A DNA stretch of 64,000 nt from Phyllobacterium chamaecytisi. GTDB taxonomy: Bacteria; Pseudomonadota; Alphaproteobacteria; Rhizobiales; Rhizobiaceae. Position 1 is the stretch's first letter; every line of letters starts with the position of its first letter. The stretch is from NCBI RefSeq assembly GCF_020164455.1, contig NZ_JAIQWW010000012.1, positions 115,370 to 179,369 on the forward strand, written 5' to 3'. The position numbers and the translations under genes were made by a program. Under the pieces are notes generated by a model. It had not been told where the DNA came from. It ran no database searches and was given only the letters and a program-made list of their open reading frames with translations. Of the stretch, positions 1 through 9,012 are shown piece after piece.

Positions 1-61
1 TTTCATTCATTTTAATATCCGGATTGTACAAAAGCTGAGCCCCGGCACTCTCTTTTAAACA

Positions 62-82
62 GAACAAGAACAAATCTCGAAC
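62..82. promoter_or_regulatory. Candidate LexA-type box upstream of ydcF-like gene
   Basis: Three GAAC tetramers lie at 62-65, 68-71 and 79-82. The last two form GAAC-N7-GAAC, which is the known LexA recognition pattern of alphaproteobacteria (GTTC-N7-GTTC read on the other strand). The site ends 19 bp before the ATG at 102. The match uses only eight fixed bases, so about two chance hits are expected in a window this size; this is a weak inference. Confidence 0.25.
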
Positions 83-101
83 AAGGCATTTCTAATCCAT
101 C

Positions 102-800
102 ATGGGCGGCGCAAACGACGGCAACCAACAAGATCAGATCGCTACTACGCGCGGCGGGCGGCTGCTCGCGTTCATCCGCAGGCGGATCGTTCTGCCGCTG
201 TTCATCGTCTGCGTTCTCGGTCTTGTCCTGTTCATCGGCGGGTTCATTCTTTTCGCCGATCGCGTCACGACTCTGGAGGCACCGGATCTCACCCGGCCTG
301 CCGATGGGATCATCGTCCTGACCGGCGGCTATTCCCGGATCGAAGGGGCTCTCGATCTCCTCAAGAACAAGCGCGGCGAGCGCCTGTTTATCAGCGGCGT
401 GCATCCAACGACCAATCGCAATGAATTGCAGCGTGTAACCGGCGGTGACGCCACCCTGTTCGAATGCTGCGTCGATATCGACCGTTCGGCTCTGGACACG
501 GTCGGCAATGCGGCCGAGAGCGTCAAGTGGGCCCATATGAACCAGTACAAGCGGGTGATCGTGGTCACCAACAACTACCATATCCCCCGCACCATGGTGG
601 AACTCCGGCGCGTCTCGCAGGACATCGAATTCATCCCTTATCCGATTATCAACACCAATTTGCGCGACGGCGACTGGATTTCCCGCGGCCTGGTGGTGCG
701 GGTGCTTCTGGTAGAATATATGAAATATCTTGGTGCTGAAGTTCGCTCGCATCTCCCCGATAGCCTGTTCGGGCTCAAGCTTGGCGCGAAGACTTTTTGA
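102..800 (+). CDS. YdcF-like DUF218 family membrane-anchored protein
   Basis: A 232-residue protein with a basic N-terminus and one clear membrane segment at about residues 28-52, followed by a DUF218 (ElyC/SanA/YdcF) domain. Visible family features are the strand ending in LTGG near 73-76, the ALDTVGNA stretch near 130 and the VTNNYH motif near 155-160. Members sit at the inner membrane and are linked to envelope or undecaprenyl-phosphate metabolism, but the reaction is not settled. The plsC-like acyltransferase follows 67 bp downstream on the same strand, so the pair may be co-transcribed. In many Rhizobiales this pair follows ftsEX, which would lie to the left of this window. Confidence 0.85.
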   Translation: MGGANDGNQQDQIATTRGGRLLAFIRRRIVLPLFIVCVLGLVLFIGGFILFADRVTTLEAPDLTRPADGIIVLTGGYSRIEGALDLLKNKRGERLFISGVHPTTNRNELQRVTGGDATLFECCVDIDRSALDTVGNAAESVKWAHMNQYKRVIVVTNNYHIPRTMVELRRVSQDIEFIPYPIINTNLRDGDWISRGLVVRVLLVEYMKYLGAEVRSHLPDSLFGLKLGAKTF

Positions 801-867
801 GAGTTCACGGCAAGGCCACATTGGTATAGGAAGGCGCAGGCCAACCTTATCCCGAGTCCTGACCTAA

Positions 868-1653
868 ATGACGATCATTCGATCAATCGCCTTCAACACA
901 CTTTTCTATCTGAATTTGATCATCCGGATGATCATCTTCACGCCCTATTATTTCTTGAGCCCGCGCAAGCAAGCGTGGAGCGTTCCGAAAAACTGGGCGA
1001 AATCAAATCTGTGGCTGCAAAAGGTGATCGTCGGCGCAGACGTCCACATCGATGGGCTGGAGAATATTCCGGATGGTCCGTATATATGTGCGCCGAAGCA
1101 CCAATCCTTCTGGGATACCTATGCCTTCCTGCCGCACATCGCCGATCCGGTCTATATCCTCAAGCGGGAGCTGACCTGGATTCCGCTGTTCGGCTGGTAC
1201 ATCCAGAAAATGAAAATGGTGCCGATCGATCGCGGCAAGCGTTCGGCGGCCATGAAAGTGGCTGTCAGGGGTGCGCGCAAAGCTGTCGCCGGAGGCCGGC
1301 AGCTGATGATTTATCCTGAAGGCACACGGACCGCGCCGGGTGCGCCGCCGCATTACAAATACGGCGTCGCGCACATCTATGGCGAACTCGGTGTTCCCGT
1401 CGTTCCGATCGCCCACAATGCCGGGCTCTACTGGCCGCGCCGCAAGTTCATGCGCTATCCCGGCGTCATCCACTGCCGCATCTTGCCGCCGATCCAGCCG
1501 GGACTCGACAATGACGCGTTTTTGAAGAAGCTCGAAGAGGTCACCGAAGCTGCCTGCGACGAGCTCCTGATCGAAGCAGCGAAGTCGGACAATCCGCCGC
1601 CCATGCCGCCAACGGCGGTGAAGCGGCTGAAAGAACTCGGGGTGACCAATTAG
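868..1653 (+). CDS. plsC: 1-acyl-sn-glycerol-3-phosphate acyltransferase (PlsC family)
   Basis: A 261-residue membrane acyltransferase that would transfer a fatty acyl chain to the sn-2 position of lysophosphatidic acid to make phosphatidic acid at the inner membrane. An N-terminal hydrophobic helix (residues 4-30) precedes the catalytic HX4D box (H78, D83) and the glycerophosphate-binding PEGTR box (150-154). Length matches the family. It follows the YdcF-like gene and is followed by a palindromic repeat at 1687. Rhizobiales often carry several PlsC paralogues, including ones acting on ornithine lipids, so the exact lyso-lipid substrate is inferred. Confidence 0.88.
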   Translation: MTIIRSIAFNTLFYLNLIIRMIIFTPYYFLSPRKQAWSVPKNWAKSNLWLQKVIVGADVHIDGLENIPDGPYICAPKHQSFWDTYAFLPHIADPVYILKRELTWIPLFGWYIQKMKMVPIDRGKRSAAMKVAVRGARKAVAGGRQLMIYPEGTRTAPGAPPHYKYGVAHIYGELGVPVVPIAHNAGLYWPRRKFMRYPGVIHCRILPPIQPGLDNDAFLKKLEEVTEAACDELLIEAAKSDNPPPMPPTAVKRLKELGVTN

Positions 1654-1686
1654 GGGCCTGTCAGGTTTGAACTGAAACGCGCCTCC

Positions 1687-1819
1687 CTCCGTCATCCTAA
1701 GTCCTCGGGTTAAACCCGAGGATGACCCGAGGACCCATTGGGATGTTCAAATCACAGTACTGCGTTCTTGTTTCTTCAAGAAAGTGTGGGTCCTCGGGTC
1801 AAGCCCGAGGATGACGGAG
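1687..1819. repeat. Palindromic dispersed repeat, family A copy 1 (133 bp)
   Basis: The element begins CTCCGTCATCCT and ends with the near reverse complement AGGATGACGGAG. Each arm also folds on itself (CCTCGGG...CCCGAGG). A second copy in the same orientation is at 4466-4579. This copy carries about 19 extra bases in its left arm, which look like a partial duplication of the palindrome. The two copies flank the hydrolase lipoprotein gene as direct repeats. Similar sequences are common intergenic elements in alphaproteobacteria; the hairpin may also end plsC transcription. Confidence 0.85.
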
Positions 1820-1875
1820 AAGTAGATGAAGTCCGACCCTCCCCATTGAGGGGAGGGTAAGAGGTTGCGGGTTCG

Positions 1876-4287
1876 CTATTGCTTGGCGAGCTTCTGCGAA
1901 GGTTTCTCCCGGCCAAGGTTCTGCAGCTCGATATCGGTGATCGCCACCTTGCCGCTCTCCTTGGGAAAGACCAGTTTCAGCTCTTTCAAGTTGTTGGTGT
2001 CTACACCCTCAAAGGCTTTCAGCGGGATGGCGACCATGTTCATGAGCTGCGGCACAGACTTCGCCCATAATGCATCATCCGTACGATCCGTCATCGGGAT
2101 GTCTTTGCTCGGATCATCTTTTTTCGGCCCGCTCACAGCTTTAAGAGCCGGTGTATTGTAAAGCGCATCGCTGTAATCGCTCGCCGTCACAGTTGCCGTT
2201 TTGCCGGAACTGTCGGTTAATGTCACTTTCACTTCCTGGCCCATCGGCCAGACCACCGCGATGCGGAAAGTCAGCGAATCCATGCCTTTGGTAGAGATTC
2301 CGGAAAGATCGGTGGTTATAGTCGCATCCGGCTTCGACCAGGAGAGTTCGGCATGATCCGCAACCGAGAGAAAGCCTCTGCCACCTGAGCCGGCATATCT
2401 AAATTCCGGCAACTGTGTAGAACTGCAGACGCTGGTTACTCCACCGCCCAACGACATATCGCAACGCACAAGTCCGTCCGCATCAAAGCCTGAAAACGCG
2501 TTAGCACCGCCCAGCTGATTGCTTTTGAGACTATCGACCTGTGCAAAGCGCTGGATAAGTTTCCGCCTGTAGTCACTCTTTTGTACGGTCAGCATAGTAC
2601 GCTCGTCGCAGGTTTTATTGCCCTCCTCACATGCAGCCTCAGGCAATTGCGCGGTTCCATTCCAATAGGCGGCGAATTTCTGCTCCTCTCCGACATGGTA
2701 GCGCATGAAGGAATTAATGATGAAAAGACCATTACGTTCCTGGTTCGGCCGGCTCAGACGAACACTATCTTTCCGCGTGAGATCGCAATATTTCCCGCTG
2801 CCATCATCCCCCCACTGGCGATTGTAGAAATCGTGGTTCGCTCCTTCCACGAAGATCTGATAGCGCGGTGCCGTGTCGGTTTTCAGAGCAAACCGGTTGT
2901 GATCGTATGCCACGGCTCCTTGGAGATTACTCATGTCACCATCACAGGAGGGTAGCAAATTTACGAGGGGGACATTGTTTATCCCTAGGTTGCCGCTAAA
3001 ATCGGTCGGCGCCAGCATGAATGCGCCTTTGAATTCATAGGGTAGTTCCGTTTCCCGAACGGCGGCATAGGAAAGATTATATTTTGCGACAGCAGCATCA
3101 AATTTCGCGTCATCTATGCTGGCAGGTATGGGCTCAACCGCTGGCGTAACCTCAACGGGTTCTGTGCTGATGCCGCCCAGTGTACCTTTCTCAAGGTCAA
3201 CATCAGGATCGAGCGTGGCCTTGACCGCGGACGCGAATTCTACCGCCGGTATGACAGCGTCAAAGAGATCTGGGTAGTTTCTTTTAAGTATTAATGCGCC
3301 AATCTTTGGTTCGTCTTGGTTGAAGTGCCATCCGAAGTACATACTGATGGGTTCTGTCATTCCATATTTCAAATCATCAGGTGCAATACCTTTTAAAATT
3401 TCGCTGTATTTAATCAATGCCCCCTTTAGGTCATCTTGGTCGCTTCCAGCTCTGGTCTGGTTATATTTGATCGCGTTGGAAATCCCCTGGCCGCCACGCG
3501 AGTGGCCCATGATGCCGATGCGGGTGAAATCCAGCTTGCCTTGCAGGAGATCAAATGCACCGGGCCTGCCGTTCGCGTCAATCTGGCCGTTCTTGTCGAT
3601 CTGACGCAGTAGATCCAGGGTTCCGAGGATTAATTGTCCGCGCGAATTACCTGCTGGATCACCAAGCGCATTGTTGTAGTCACCATCGACGGAAATGACG
3701 ACGTAACCGTGGGTGGCGAGCTCTTCCGCAAGATAGTCATAGCCCTTGTAACTCTGAAATTCGCCCATCCCATGTTGAAAGATGATAATGGGATAACGGC
3801 GCTTTGGGGCCAATAGGCTGATGGCTTCGCGGGGGTAACGCACCCAGCCGCTGACGCGCTCAATGAAGGTCGAGTCGTCGCGGGAAGAAGCAAGATTTCT
3901 ACCACCCGATTTCACAACGATATTGCCCAGATCATACAGATAGGCGGGGGTTGACGAGAATGTCGCGCCGCCCCCCGTATCGGGTGCAACTTCGGTAAAG
4001 CGCCCGGCTTTCGTCGGCAGCGGAATGGCAAGGCCGCCGCCAGTCTGCGGCAGCTTTTCGGATTCAGTGCCGGCAACAGGTGTCACACTGCCTTTAACCG
4101 GCTGTTCTTCCTTGGGGAGGTCCGTCGTAACGACGGTTTTTACCGCCGGCACATCGAATGTCGAGCCGGCGGCCGGTGTCTTGTCCTCATTGCAGCCCGA
4201 TAAAGCGGCAGCAAGCAGTGCCGATATGCACGCTGTTTGTGCAAGTCTGCACGCCAAGCGCGTGCCTGGTTTCAACCATTGCGTCAT
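1876..4287 (-). CDS. Secreted alpha/beta-hydrolase lipoprotein (803 aa)
   Basis: The start is placed at 4287 because GAGGGA lies just upstream and the protein then opens with a lipoprotein signal: hydrophobic residues 12-30 and the lipobox LSGC (lipidated Cys32). A hydrolase domain follows, with the oxyanion segment QHGMG near 171-175, the nucleophile elbow GHSRGG (Ser263) and a candidate catalytic His in GANHDF. The arrangement resembles the dienelactone hydrolase/PAF-acetylhydrolase/chlorophyllase group. At 803 residues it is much longer than a bare hydrolase; the C-terminal 200 or so residues look like a beta-rich binding domain I cannot name. Substrate unknown. Flanked by two copies of repeat family A. 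Confidence 0.8.
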   Translation of the reverse strand: MTQWLKPGTRLACRLAQTACISALLAAALSGCNEDKTPAAGSTFDVPAVKTVVTTDLPKEEQPVKGSVTPVAGTESEKLPQTGGGLAIPLPTKAGRFTEVAPDTGGGATFSSTPAYLYDLGNIVVKSGGRNLASSRDDSTFIERVSGWVRYPREAISLLAPKRRYPIIIFQHGMGEFQSYKGYDYLAEELATHGYVVISVDGDYNNALGDPAGNSRGQLILGTLDLLRQIDKNGQIDANGRPGAFDLLQGKLDFTRIGIMGHSRGGQGISNAIKYNQTRAGSDQDDLKGALIKYSEILKGIAPDDLKYGMTEPISMYFGWHFNQDEPKIGALILKRNYPDLFDAVIPAVEFASAVKATLDPDVDLEKGTLGGISTEPVEVTPAVEPIPASIDDAKFDAAVAKYNLSYAAVRETELPYEFKGAFMLAPTDFSGNLGINNVPLVNLLPSCDGDMSNLQGAVAYDHNRFALKTDTAPRYQIFVEGANHDFYNRQWGDDGSGKYCDLTRKDSVRLSRPNQERNGLFIINSFMRYHVGEEQKFAAYWNGTAQLPEAACEEGNKTCDERTMLTVQKSDYRRKLIQRFAQVDSLKSNQLGGANAFSGFDADGLVRCDMSLGGGVTSVCSSTQLPEFRYAGSGGRGFLSVADHAELSWSKPDATITTDLSGISTKGMDSLTFRIAVVWPMGQEVKVTLTDSSGKTATVTASDYSDALYNTPALKAVSGPKKDDPSKDIPMTDRTDDALWAKSVPQLMNMVAIPLKAFEGVDTNNLKELKLVFPKESGKVAITDIELQNLGREKPSQKLAKQ

Positions 4288-4465
4288 TGTGAATAATTCC
4301 CTCAACTGGAGGTCGTATTTTGAAAATAATCGACCGTGAAATGACAAAAATATAAGGTGGCGAATAATCATGGGCTGCGGGACATACGTGCCCGCATCAA
4401 TCATATAAGCAATGATCGTGCCAGTTTGGGACTCAAGGGATTCGCAGGCGTAGAAGCACCTTCCT
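4288..4465. other. Intergenic stretch upstream of the hydrolase lipoprotein gene
   Basis: No gene is supported here. It must hold the promoter of the leftward lipoprotein gene, whose ribosome-binding sequence is visible at about 4294-4300, but I cannot pick out convincing -35 and -10 boxes. Repeat family A follows from 4466. Confidence 0.5.
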
Positions 4466-4579
4466 CTCCGTCATCCTCGGGCTTGACCCGAGGACCCATG
4501 GGAATGTCCGAACTGCAGCCTTAAGTTCTTCTTTCTGCAAGAAGTGTGGGTCCTCGGGTCAAGCCCGAGGATGACGGAG
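4466..4579. repeat. Palindromic dispersed repeat, family A copy 2 (114 bp)
   Basis: The terminal 33 bases at each end form a perfect inverted repeat (outer part CTCCGTCATCCTCGGGCTTG and its complement). Each arm contains its own CCTCGGG...CCCGAGG palindrome. The central spacer also matches copy 1 (for example TTCTT and CAAGAA blocks). It is in the same orientation as the copy at 1687-1819. Confidence 0.88.
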
Positions 4580-4673
4580 AGGGAGGAGGATGATGGGAGG
4601 GAGGTGGCTTGAGGGAGCGCAACCTTCAGATCGTGAAGGCAGCTGGGCGCTATTCCTGAAACAACACCGGGCA

Positions 4674-4704
4674 TAAAAAAAGCTCCATCGTGAGATGGAG
4701 CTTC
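4674..4704 (-). terminator. Rho-independent terminator of the DEAD-box helicase gene
   Basis: A 9-bp stem (AGCTCCATC / GATGGAGCT) with a 4-base loop is followed, on the minus strand, by a run of seven T. It lies 26 bp beyond the helicase stop codon. Confidence 0.85.
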
Positions 4705-4729
4705 TTATAGATTATGCGAACGCGCTGAA

Positions 4730-6658
4730 TTACTCAGCTCCTCCCGCTGCGGCTTTCCGTGCCTTCTTGGCTTTGTACTTGTCAAAGCCATGCAGTTCGC
4801 CTGGTTTGCGTTCTTTTGGTGTTTTCTTCGGTTTTTCAGGCTTTTCTGTGGTCCAGCCTTCCGGCTTCGCCTTGGCTGGCTTGGCCGCCCAATCGGTTCT
4901 CGGCTTTTCATCATTGGAGCGTGGCTTGCGATTGTCGAATTCGCGCTTCTCGCCAAAACTTTTCTTTGGCTTGAAGTCGCCGCCCTCAGTGCGACGCGGC
5001 GATGAAGGCCCAGCGCCTTCGCTGCGGGTGATGTTCACGCCCTTTTCGCCGGAACCGAACTGCTTGATCCGCGCCATGAAGGCATCGGCCTTGCTGGCGG
5101 TGATCTCGAAGCGGGTTTCTGTCTCGAGGATCTTGATCGAGCCAACGTCTGTCTTGGTGATATCGCCGGCCTTGCAGATCAGCGGCAGGAGCCAGCGCGG
5201 CTCGGCGCGCTGCTTGCGGCCAACGCTCAAGGAAAACCATGCGCCGCTTTCGAACTGCTCAAAGCGATCCGAACGTGGAGCGCGTTCGCCTCGGCCCGGA
5301 CGATCCTCGAAGCTGCCCTTGCGGATCGGTTCAAGCACGTGCGACGGGGTGTTTGAGAGTTCTTCCGGGGCAGGGCGCGCCGCCATCTGCTGGCGCAGAT
5401 AGGCAGCGGCGATCTGTTCGGCAGAATGCAGGCCGAGCAATTCGGCAACATATCCGGCCTCTTCCTCGCTCACGACTTCCGTCAAGGAAGGGTCATTGAG
5501 AATGCGGTCATGGTTGCGTTTGTTGATGGCATCCGCGTCCGGCGGCGGCACCATGGTTGTCGACAGCTTGGCACCCTGCAACAGGCGCTCGGCGGTGCGG
5601 CGGCGCGATGCGGGGACGATCAATACGCAGATACCCTTGCGACCGGCACGTCCAGTACGGCCGCTGCGATGCAGGAGCGTTTCGGAGTTGTTCGGCAGGT
5701 CGGCGTGGATAACGAGGTCGAGATTGGGCAGATCGATGCCACGTGCCGCAACATCGGTTGCAACGCAGACACGGGCACGGCCATCGCGCATCGCCTGCAG
5801 GGCGTTGGTGCGTTCAGCTTGGCTCAATTCGCCCGAAAGGGAAACGACCGAAAAGCCGCGATTCGACAGGCGGCTGGTCAGATGCTTCACCGCTTCGCGG
5901 GTCGAGCCGAAAATGATGGTGTTTTGTGCATCATAGAAGAGCAGGGAATTGATGATGGCGTTTTCGCGCTCACGCGGCGCCACCGGCATGATGTGGTATT
6001 CGATATCCGCGTGCTGCTCGCGGTCGCTCGTGGCGGAAATGCGCAGGGCATCTTTCTGGAACTGCTTGGCGAGCAAAGCGATGGGCTTTGGCACGGTCGC
6101 CGAGAACATCAGGGTGCGGCGGTCTTTCGGCGCTTCGCCGAGAATGAATTCGAGGTCTTCGCGGAAACCGAGATCGAGCATCTCGTCGGCTTCATCGAGC
6201 ACGACTGCGCGCAGTTCCTTCATGTCGAGCGAACCGCGGGTGATATGGTCGCGCAAGCGGCCGGGTGTTCCGACAACGATATGCGCGCCCTGTTGCAGCG
6301 CACGGCGCTCCTTGGTCATGTCCATGCCGCCAACGCAGGAGGCAATGCGCGCGCCGGTGGGCTCATAGAGCCATTCGAGTTCGCGGCGAACCTGCAATGC
6401 CAGTTCGCGCGTCGGGGCGATGACCAGTGCGTAAGGTGCGCCAATGGAGGTGAAGCGGTCTTCGCCTTCAAGCAAGGTCGGCGCGATGGCGATACCGAAG
6501 GCGACGGTTTTGCCGGAGCCGGTCTGGGCTGAGACCAGAAGGTCGGCGCCCTCGGCTTCCGGAGCCAGAACAGCGGTCTGCACCGGCGTCAGGGTCTCGT
6601 AGCCACGGGCTGCCAATGCACCGGACAACGCCGGAGCGATAGAATCAAAAATAGTCAT
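4730..6658 (-). CDS. DEAD-box ATP-dependent RNA helicase with DbpA-like RNA-binding domain
   Basis: A 642-residue RNA helicase for ribosome assembly or RNA turnover, often cold-related. The start at 6658 gives the usual N-terminus with the Q motif (TPVQ near 24-27). Visible helicase motifs are AQTGSGKT (44-51), PTREL (82-86), DEAD (155-158), SAT, and HRSGRTGR in the second RecA domain. A DbpA-type RNA-binding domain (about residues 465-540) follows, then a lysine-rich, low-complexity tail that probably binds RNA non-specifically. This layout fits the CsdA/DeaD group. It stands alone with its own terminator, so it is probably monocistronic. Confidence 0.92.
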   Translation of the reverse strand: MTIFDSIAPALSGALAARGYETLTPVQTAVLAPEAEGADLLVSAQTGSGKTVAFGIAIAPTLLEGEDRFTSIGAPYALVIAPTRELALQVRRELEWLYEPTGARIASCVGGMDMTKERRALQQGAHIVVGTPGRLRDHITRGSLDMKELRAVVLDEADEMLDLGFREDLEFILGEAPKDRRTLMFSATVPKPIALLAKQFQKDALRISATSDREQHADIEYHIMPVAPRERENAIINSLLFYDAQNTIIFGSTREAVKHLTSRLSNRGFSVVSLSGELSQAERTNALQAMRDGRARVCVATDVAARGIDLPNLDLVIHADLPNNSETLLHRSGRTGRAGRKGICVLIVPASRRRTAERLLQGAKLSTTMVPPPDADAINKRNHDRILNDPSLTEVVSEEEAGYVAELLGLHSAEQIAAAYLRQQMAARPAPEELSNTPSHVLEPIRKGSFEDRPGRGERAPRSDRFEQFESGAWFSLSVGRKQRAEPRWLLPLICKAGDITKTDVGSIKILETETRFEITASKADAFMARIKQFGSGEKGVNITRSEGAGPSSPRRTEGGDFKPKKSFGEKREFDNRKPRSNDEKPRTDWAAKPAKAKPEGWTTEKPEKPKKTPKERKPGELHGFDKYKAKKARKAAAGGAE

Positions 6659-6808
6659 CAATGAACTTTCAGTGCTGGTTTGGGCGTGTGGTTGGCTCGG
6701 CGTCAATGGGAGCACGAGCGGCACGCATGTAGCTTTGTTGCGCTCTCGTAGAGCCTGCGACGCGTTCCGTCAATGCCAAGAAACGCATAGCTCCCATCCG
6801 CACTCCCG

Positions 6809-7291
6809 TCAGGAGGTGAAGCCCGCACGTTTCAAACGCACAATAGCGAGGTCGAGCGCGGAAAGAAAGCTCGAACGATCTTTCGGCGAAAACGGCCGCG
6901 GACCGCCGGTGATCTGCCCGGCAGAGCGAAGCTCGTCCATGAGATTGCGCGTGGCCAGCGTGTTGCCGATGGAGGCTTCGGTAAAGGCGCGCCCGGTGGG
7001 CGAAATGGCGTCGGCCCCGGCTTTGACGCAACGGCTGGCGAGCGGGATGTCCGCCGTCACCACAACGTCGCCGCGCGAGACTCGCTCCGCGATCCAGTGA
7101 TCGGCGGCGTCGAAACCGTCGCTGACGATGACACGCTCGATCATCGGATCGCGCGGAATTGCCATCATCGAGTTGGAGACGACGAAGGTCTTGACGCCAT
7201 ACCGCTCGGCTACGCGGTAGATCTCCGCCTTGACCGGGCAGGCATCGGCGTCGACATAAATTGTGATCTTTTTTTCTTCGTTCATGTTCAA
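6809..7291 (-). CDS. YaiI/YqxD (DUF188) family protein
   Basis: A 160-residue protein with the family N-terminus, a short strand followed by VDADACPVK, and later the [11 protein letters not shown] segment. These acidic residues recall PIN-like nuclease folds, but no activity is established for the family. The start overlaps the stop of the upstream exoD-like gene by 4 bp (ATGA), so the two are translationally coupled. A second in-frame ATG two codons on (7285) is equally possible. Confidence 0.9.
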   Translation of the reverse strand: MNMNEEKKITIYVDADACPVKAEIYRVAERYGVKTFVVSNSMMAIPRDPMIERVIVSDGFDAADHWIAERVSRGDVVVTADIPLASRCVKAGADAISPTGRAFTEASIGNTLATRNLMDELRSAGQITGGPRPFSPKDRSSFLSALDLAIVRLKRAGFTS

Positions 7292-7911
7292 CCAAAAATG
7301 TGCAGGGCCGCGAGACCGACCGAGGCGCCGAGCCCGATGGCGATGCCTGCGGCAAGCGCTGCCACCAACAGGCCTGTTCCAAGCCAGACGCCGTCCTGTT
7401 CACCAAGGCCGATGGCCAAAAGGACAATGCTGAGCGCCGGCAGCTGATTGATAAGCGGGACCGGCAGGATGACAATCAGCGACATCAGCAGCGCGACGAT
7501 GCTGACGACGCGCTCGACGATCATTTGCGGAACGAACCAATAGCGCGGGCGTGCCAGCTTTTCAAAGCGAACGAGCATGGGCTCCAGCCGTGCAATGAAC
7601 CTGCGATACGTTTCGACCTGCATTGATTTGCGCCGCATGAAAGCGGGAAACCACGGTTTTTCAAAGCCCAGCAGCATCTGGATCGAGAGCAGCACCAGCG
7701 GAATACCGAAGATCGTGGAAGTGCCCGGAGGAAGCGGCACAAGATTGAGCGCCGCAAAAAGAATCATAAGCGCGCCGAAACTGCGTTCAGACAAGGCGTC
7801 AAGAATGTCGTCGAACGATATTCTTGTCGCAGGATCCGCGCCAATCTCGACAAGGACTTTGGACAAGCGCCGCGTATCCGGATCGTACGGCGTGCTATCG
7901 TCGCCGCTCAT
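7288..7911 (-). CDS. exoD: ExoD family exopolysaccharide-associated membrane protein
   Basis: A 207-residue protein matching the ExoD family first described in Sinorhizobium, where loss affects exopolysaccharide production and alkali tolerance. A soluble N-terminal stretch with the [11 protein letters not shown] segment precedes four or five hydrophobic helices (from about residue 50 to the end), including a [14 protein letters not shown] loop typical of the family. It lies upstream of, and overlaps, the DUF188 gene. Its molecular activity is unknown; the name is by family only. Confidence 0.85.
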   Translation of the reverse strand: MSGDDSTPYDPDTRRLSKVLVEIGADPATRISFDDILDALSERSFGALMILFAALNLVPLPPGTSTIFGIPLVLLSIQMLLGFEKPWFPAFMRRKSMQVETYRRFIARLEPMLVRFEKLARPRYWFVPQMIVERVVSIVALLMSLIVILPVPLINQLPALSIVLLAIGLGEQDGVWLGTGLLVAALAAGIAIGLGASVGLAALHIFG

Positions 7912-7924
7912 TGATATTCACGCT

Positions 7925-7995
7925 CTGACGGCCTGCAAATGGCGTTTTTCTGCGCTCCGGTGCTCGAAACCCACCATTTTCGTCGCGTCATGGCA
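7925..7995. repeat. Degenerate copy of repeat family C
   Basis: The segment CTGCGCTCCGGTGCTCGAAA followed by CCCACCAT closely matches part of the element at 42865-43003 (CTGCGCTCCGGTTCTCGAAA, then ACCACGCCAT). The left half is poorly preserved. It lies between the exoD-like gene and the convergent-side end of the dehydrogenase gene. Confidence 0.5.
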
Positions 7996-8025
7996 TGAAT
8001 CTCAACAGTCATGCGTGGAGGACAT

Positions 8026-8907
8026 TCAGCGCGTCGGAACGGGATGTTCGCCGCGATAATCATAGAAGCCGCGGCCGGCCTTGCGTCCGAGCCAACCTGC
8101 CTCGACATATTTTACCAGGAGCGGGCAGGGGCGATATTTGGAATCCGCCAGGCCGTCATACAGCACCTGCATGATCGACAGGCAGGTATCGAGGCCGATG
8201 AAATCGGCCAGCTGCAACGGTCCCATGGGGTGATTGGCGCCGAGTTTCATCGCGGTATCGATGGCATCCACAGAGCCAACGCCCTCATAGAGCACATAGA
8301 TCGCCTCGTTGATCATCGGCAAAAGGATGCGGTTGACGATAAATGCCGGAAAGTCCTCGGATACGGTAATGGTCTTGTCGAGGCTTGCGACAAATTCCCG
8401 GGCACTTTCGAATGTGACGTTCTCTGTTGCGATGCCGCGAATAAGCTCGACCAGATGCATCACCGGAACCGGGTTCATGAAGTGAATGCCGATGAATCGT
8501 TCCGGGCGATCGGTGGTCGCAGCAAGGCGTGTGATCGATATCGATGACGTGTTGGTGGCGAGGATCGCCTCTGGATTGAGGTTTGGACAAAGCTGCGCGA
8601 AAATCTTGCGTTTTACCGTCTCATCTTCCGTGGCGGCTTCAATGGCAAGATCGACACCGGAAAGGTCTTCCATCCGCAATGCCGGACGAATACGCGACAT
8701 TCCCTTGACGCGCTCAGCTTCCTCGAGCTTGCCATGGGAAACCTGGCGGGCCATGTTGCCGTTAACGGTGGCGAGCGCCTTTTCGATCTGCTCGGCCGAC
8801 TGGTCATGGATCAAAACATCGTATCCAGCCAAAGCGCAGACATGTGCAATACCGCTGCCCATCTGCCCTGCGCCAACAATGCCTACGGTCTTGATCGAGC
8901 CTGCCAT
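8026..8907 (-). CDS. 3-hydroxybutyryl-CoA dehydrogenase
   Basis: A 293-residue NAD-dependent dehydrogenase oxidising (S)-3-hydroxybutyryl-CoA to acetoacetyl-CoA in beta-oxidation, butyrate or aromatic acid catabolism. The start at 8907 gives the standard N-terminus with the Rossmann GAGQMGSG (12-19). Catalytic residues are visible as His142 in GIHFMNP and Glu154, with the downstream FIVNR segment of the C-terminal dimerisation domain. It lies downstream of etfBA on the same strand but is separated from etfA by a strong terminator, so it probably has partly separate expression. PaaH/Hbd type; the symbol is left open. Confidence 0.9.
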   Translation of the reverse strand: MAGSIKTVGIVGAGQMGSGIAHVCALAGYDVLIHDQSAEQIEKALATVNGNMARQVSHGKLEEAERVKGMSRIRPALRMEDLSGVDLAIEAATEDETVKRKIFAQLCPNLNPEAILATNTSSISITRLAATTDRPERFIGIHFMNPVPVMHLVELIRGIATENVTFESAREFVASLDKTITVSEDFPAFIVNRILLPMINEAIYVLYEGVGSVDAIDTAMKLGANHPMGPLQLADFIGLDTCLSIMQVLYDGLADSKYRPCPLLVKYVEAGWLGRKAGRGFYDYRGEHPVPTR

Positions 8908-8941
8908 GTTTCCATCCGCTTTTTTTATGAATATATCACAC

Positions 8942-8981
8942 AAACTAAATGGCCGGGGTAGCGTTCGTCTACCCCGGCCAA
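8942..8981 (-). terminator. Strong terminator downstream of etfA
   Basis: A 12-bp perfect stem (TGGCCGGGGTAG / CTACCCCGGCCA) with a 7-base loop is followed, on the minus strand, by TTTAGTTTG. It lies 32 bp past the etfA stop and ahead of the dehydrogenase gene. Confidence 0.85.
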
Positions 8982-9012
8982 GCAATTTCATTTTAAAGTT
9001 CGAATTAAATAA

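Noticed and set aside
12..821. Minus-strand frame of 269 residues over the YdcF-like gene
   Set aside because: The plus strand gives a membrane segment and DUF218 motifs. The minus frame has a run of polar low-complexity residues and no domain.
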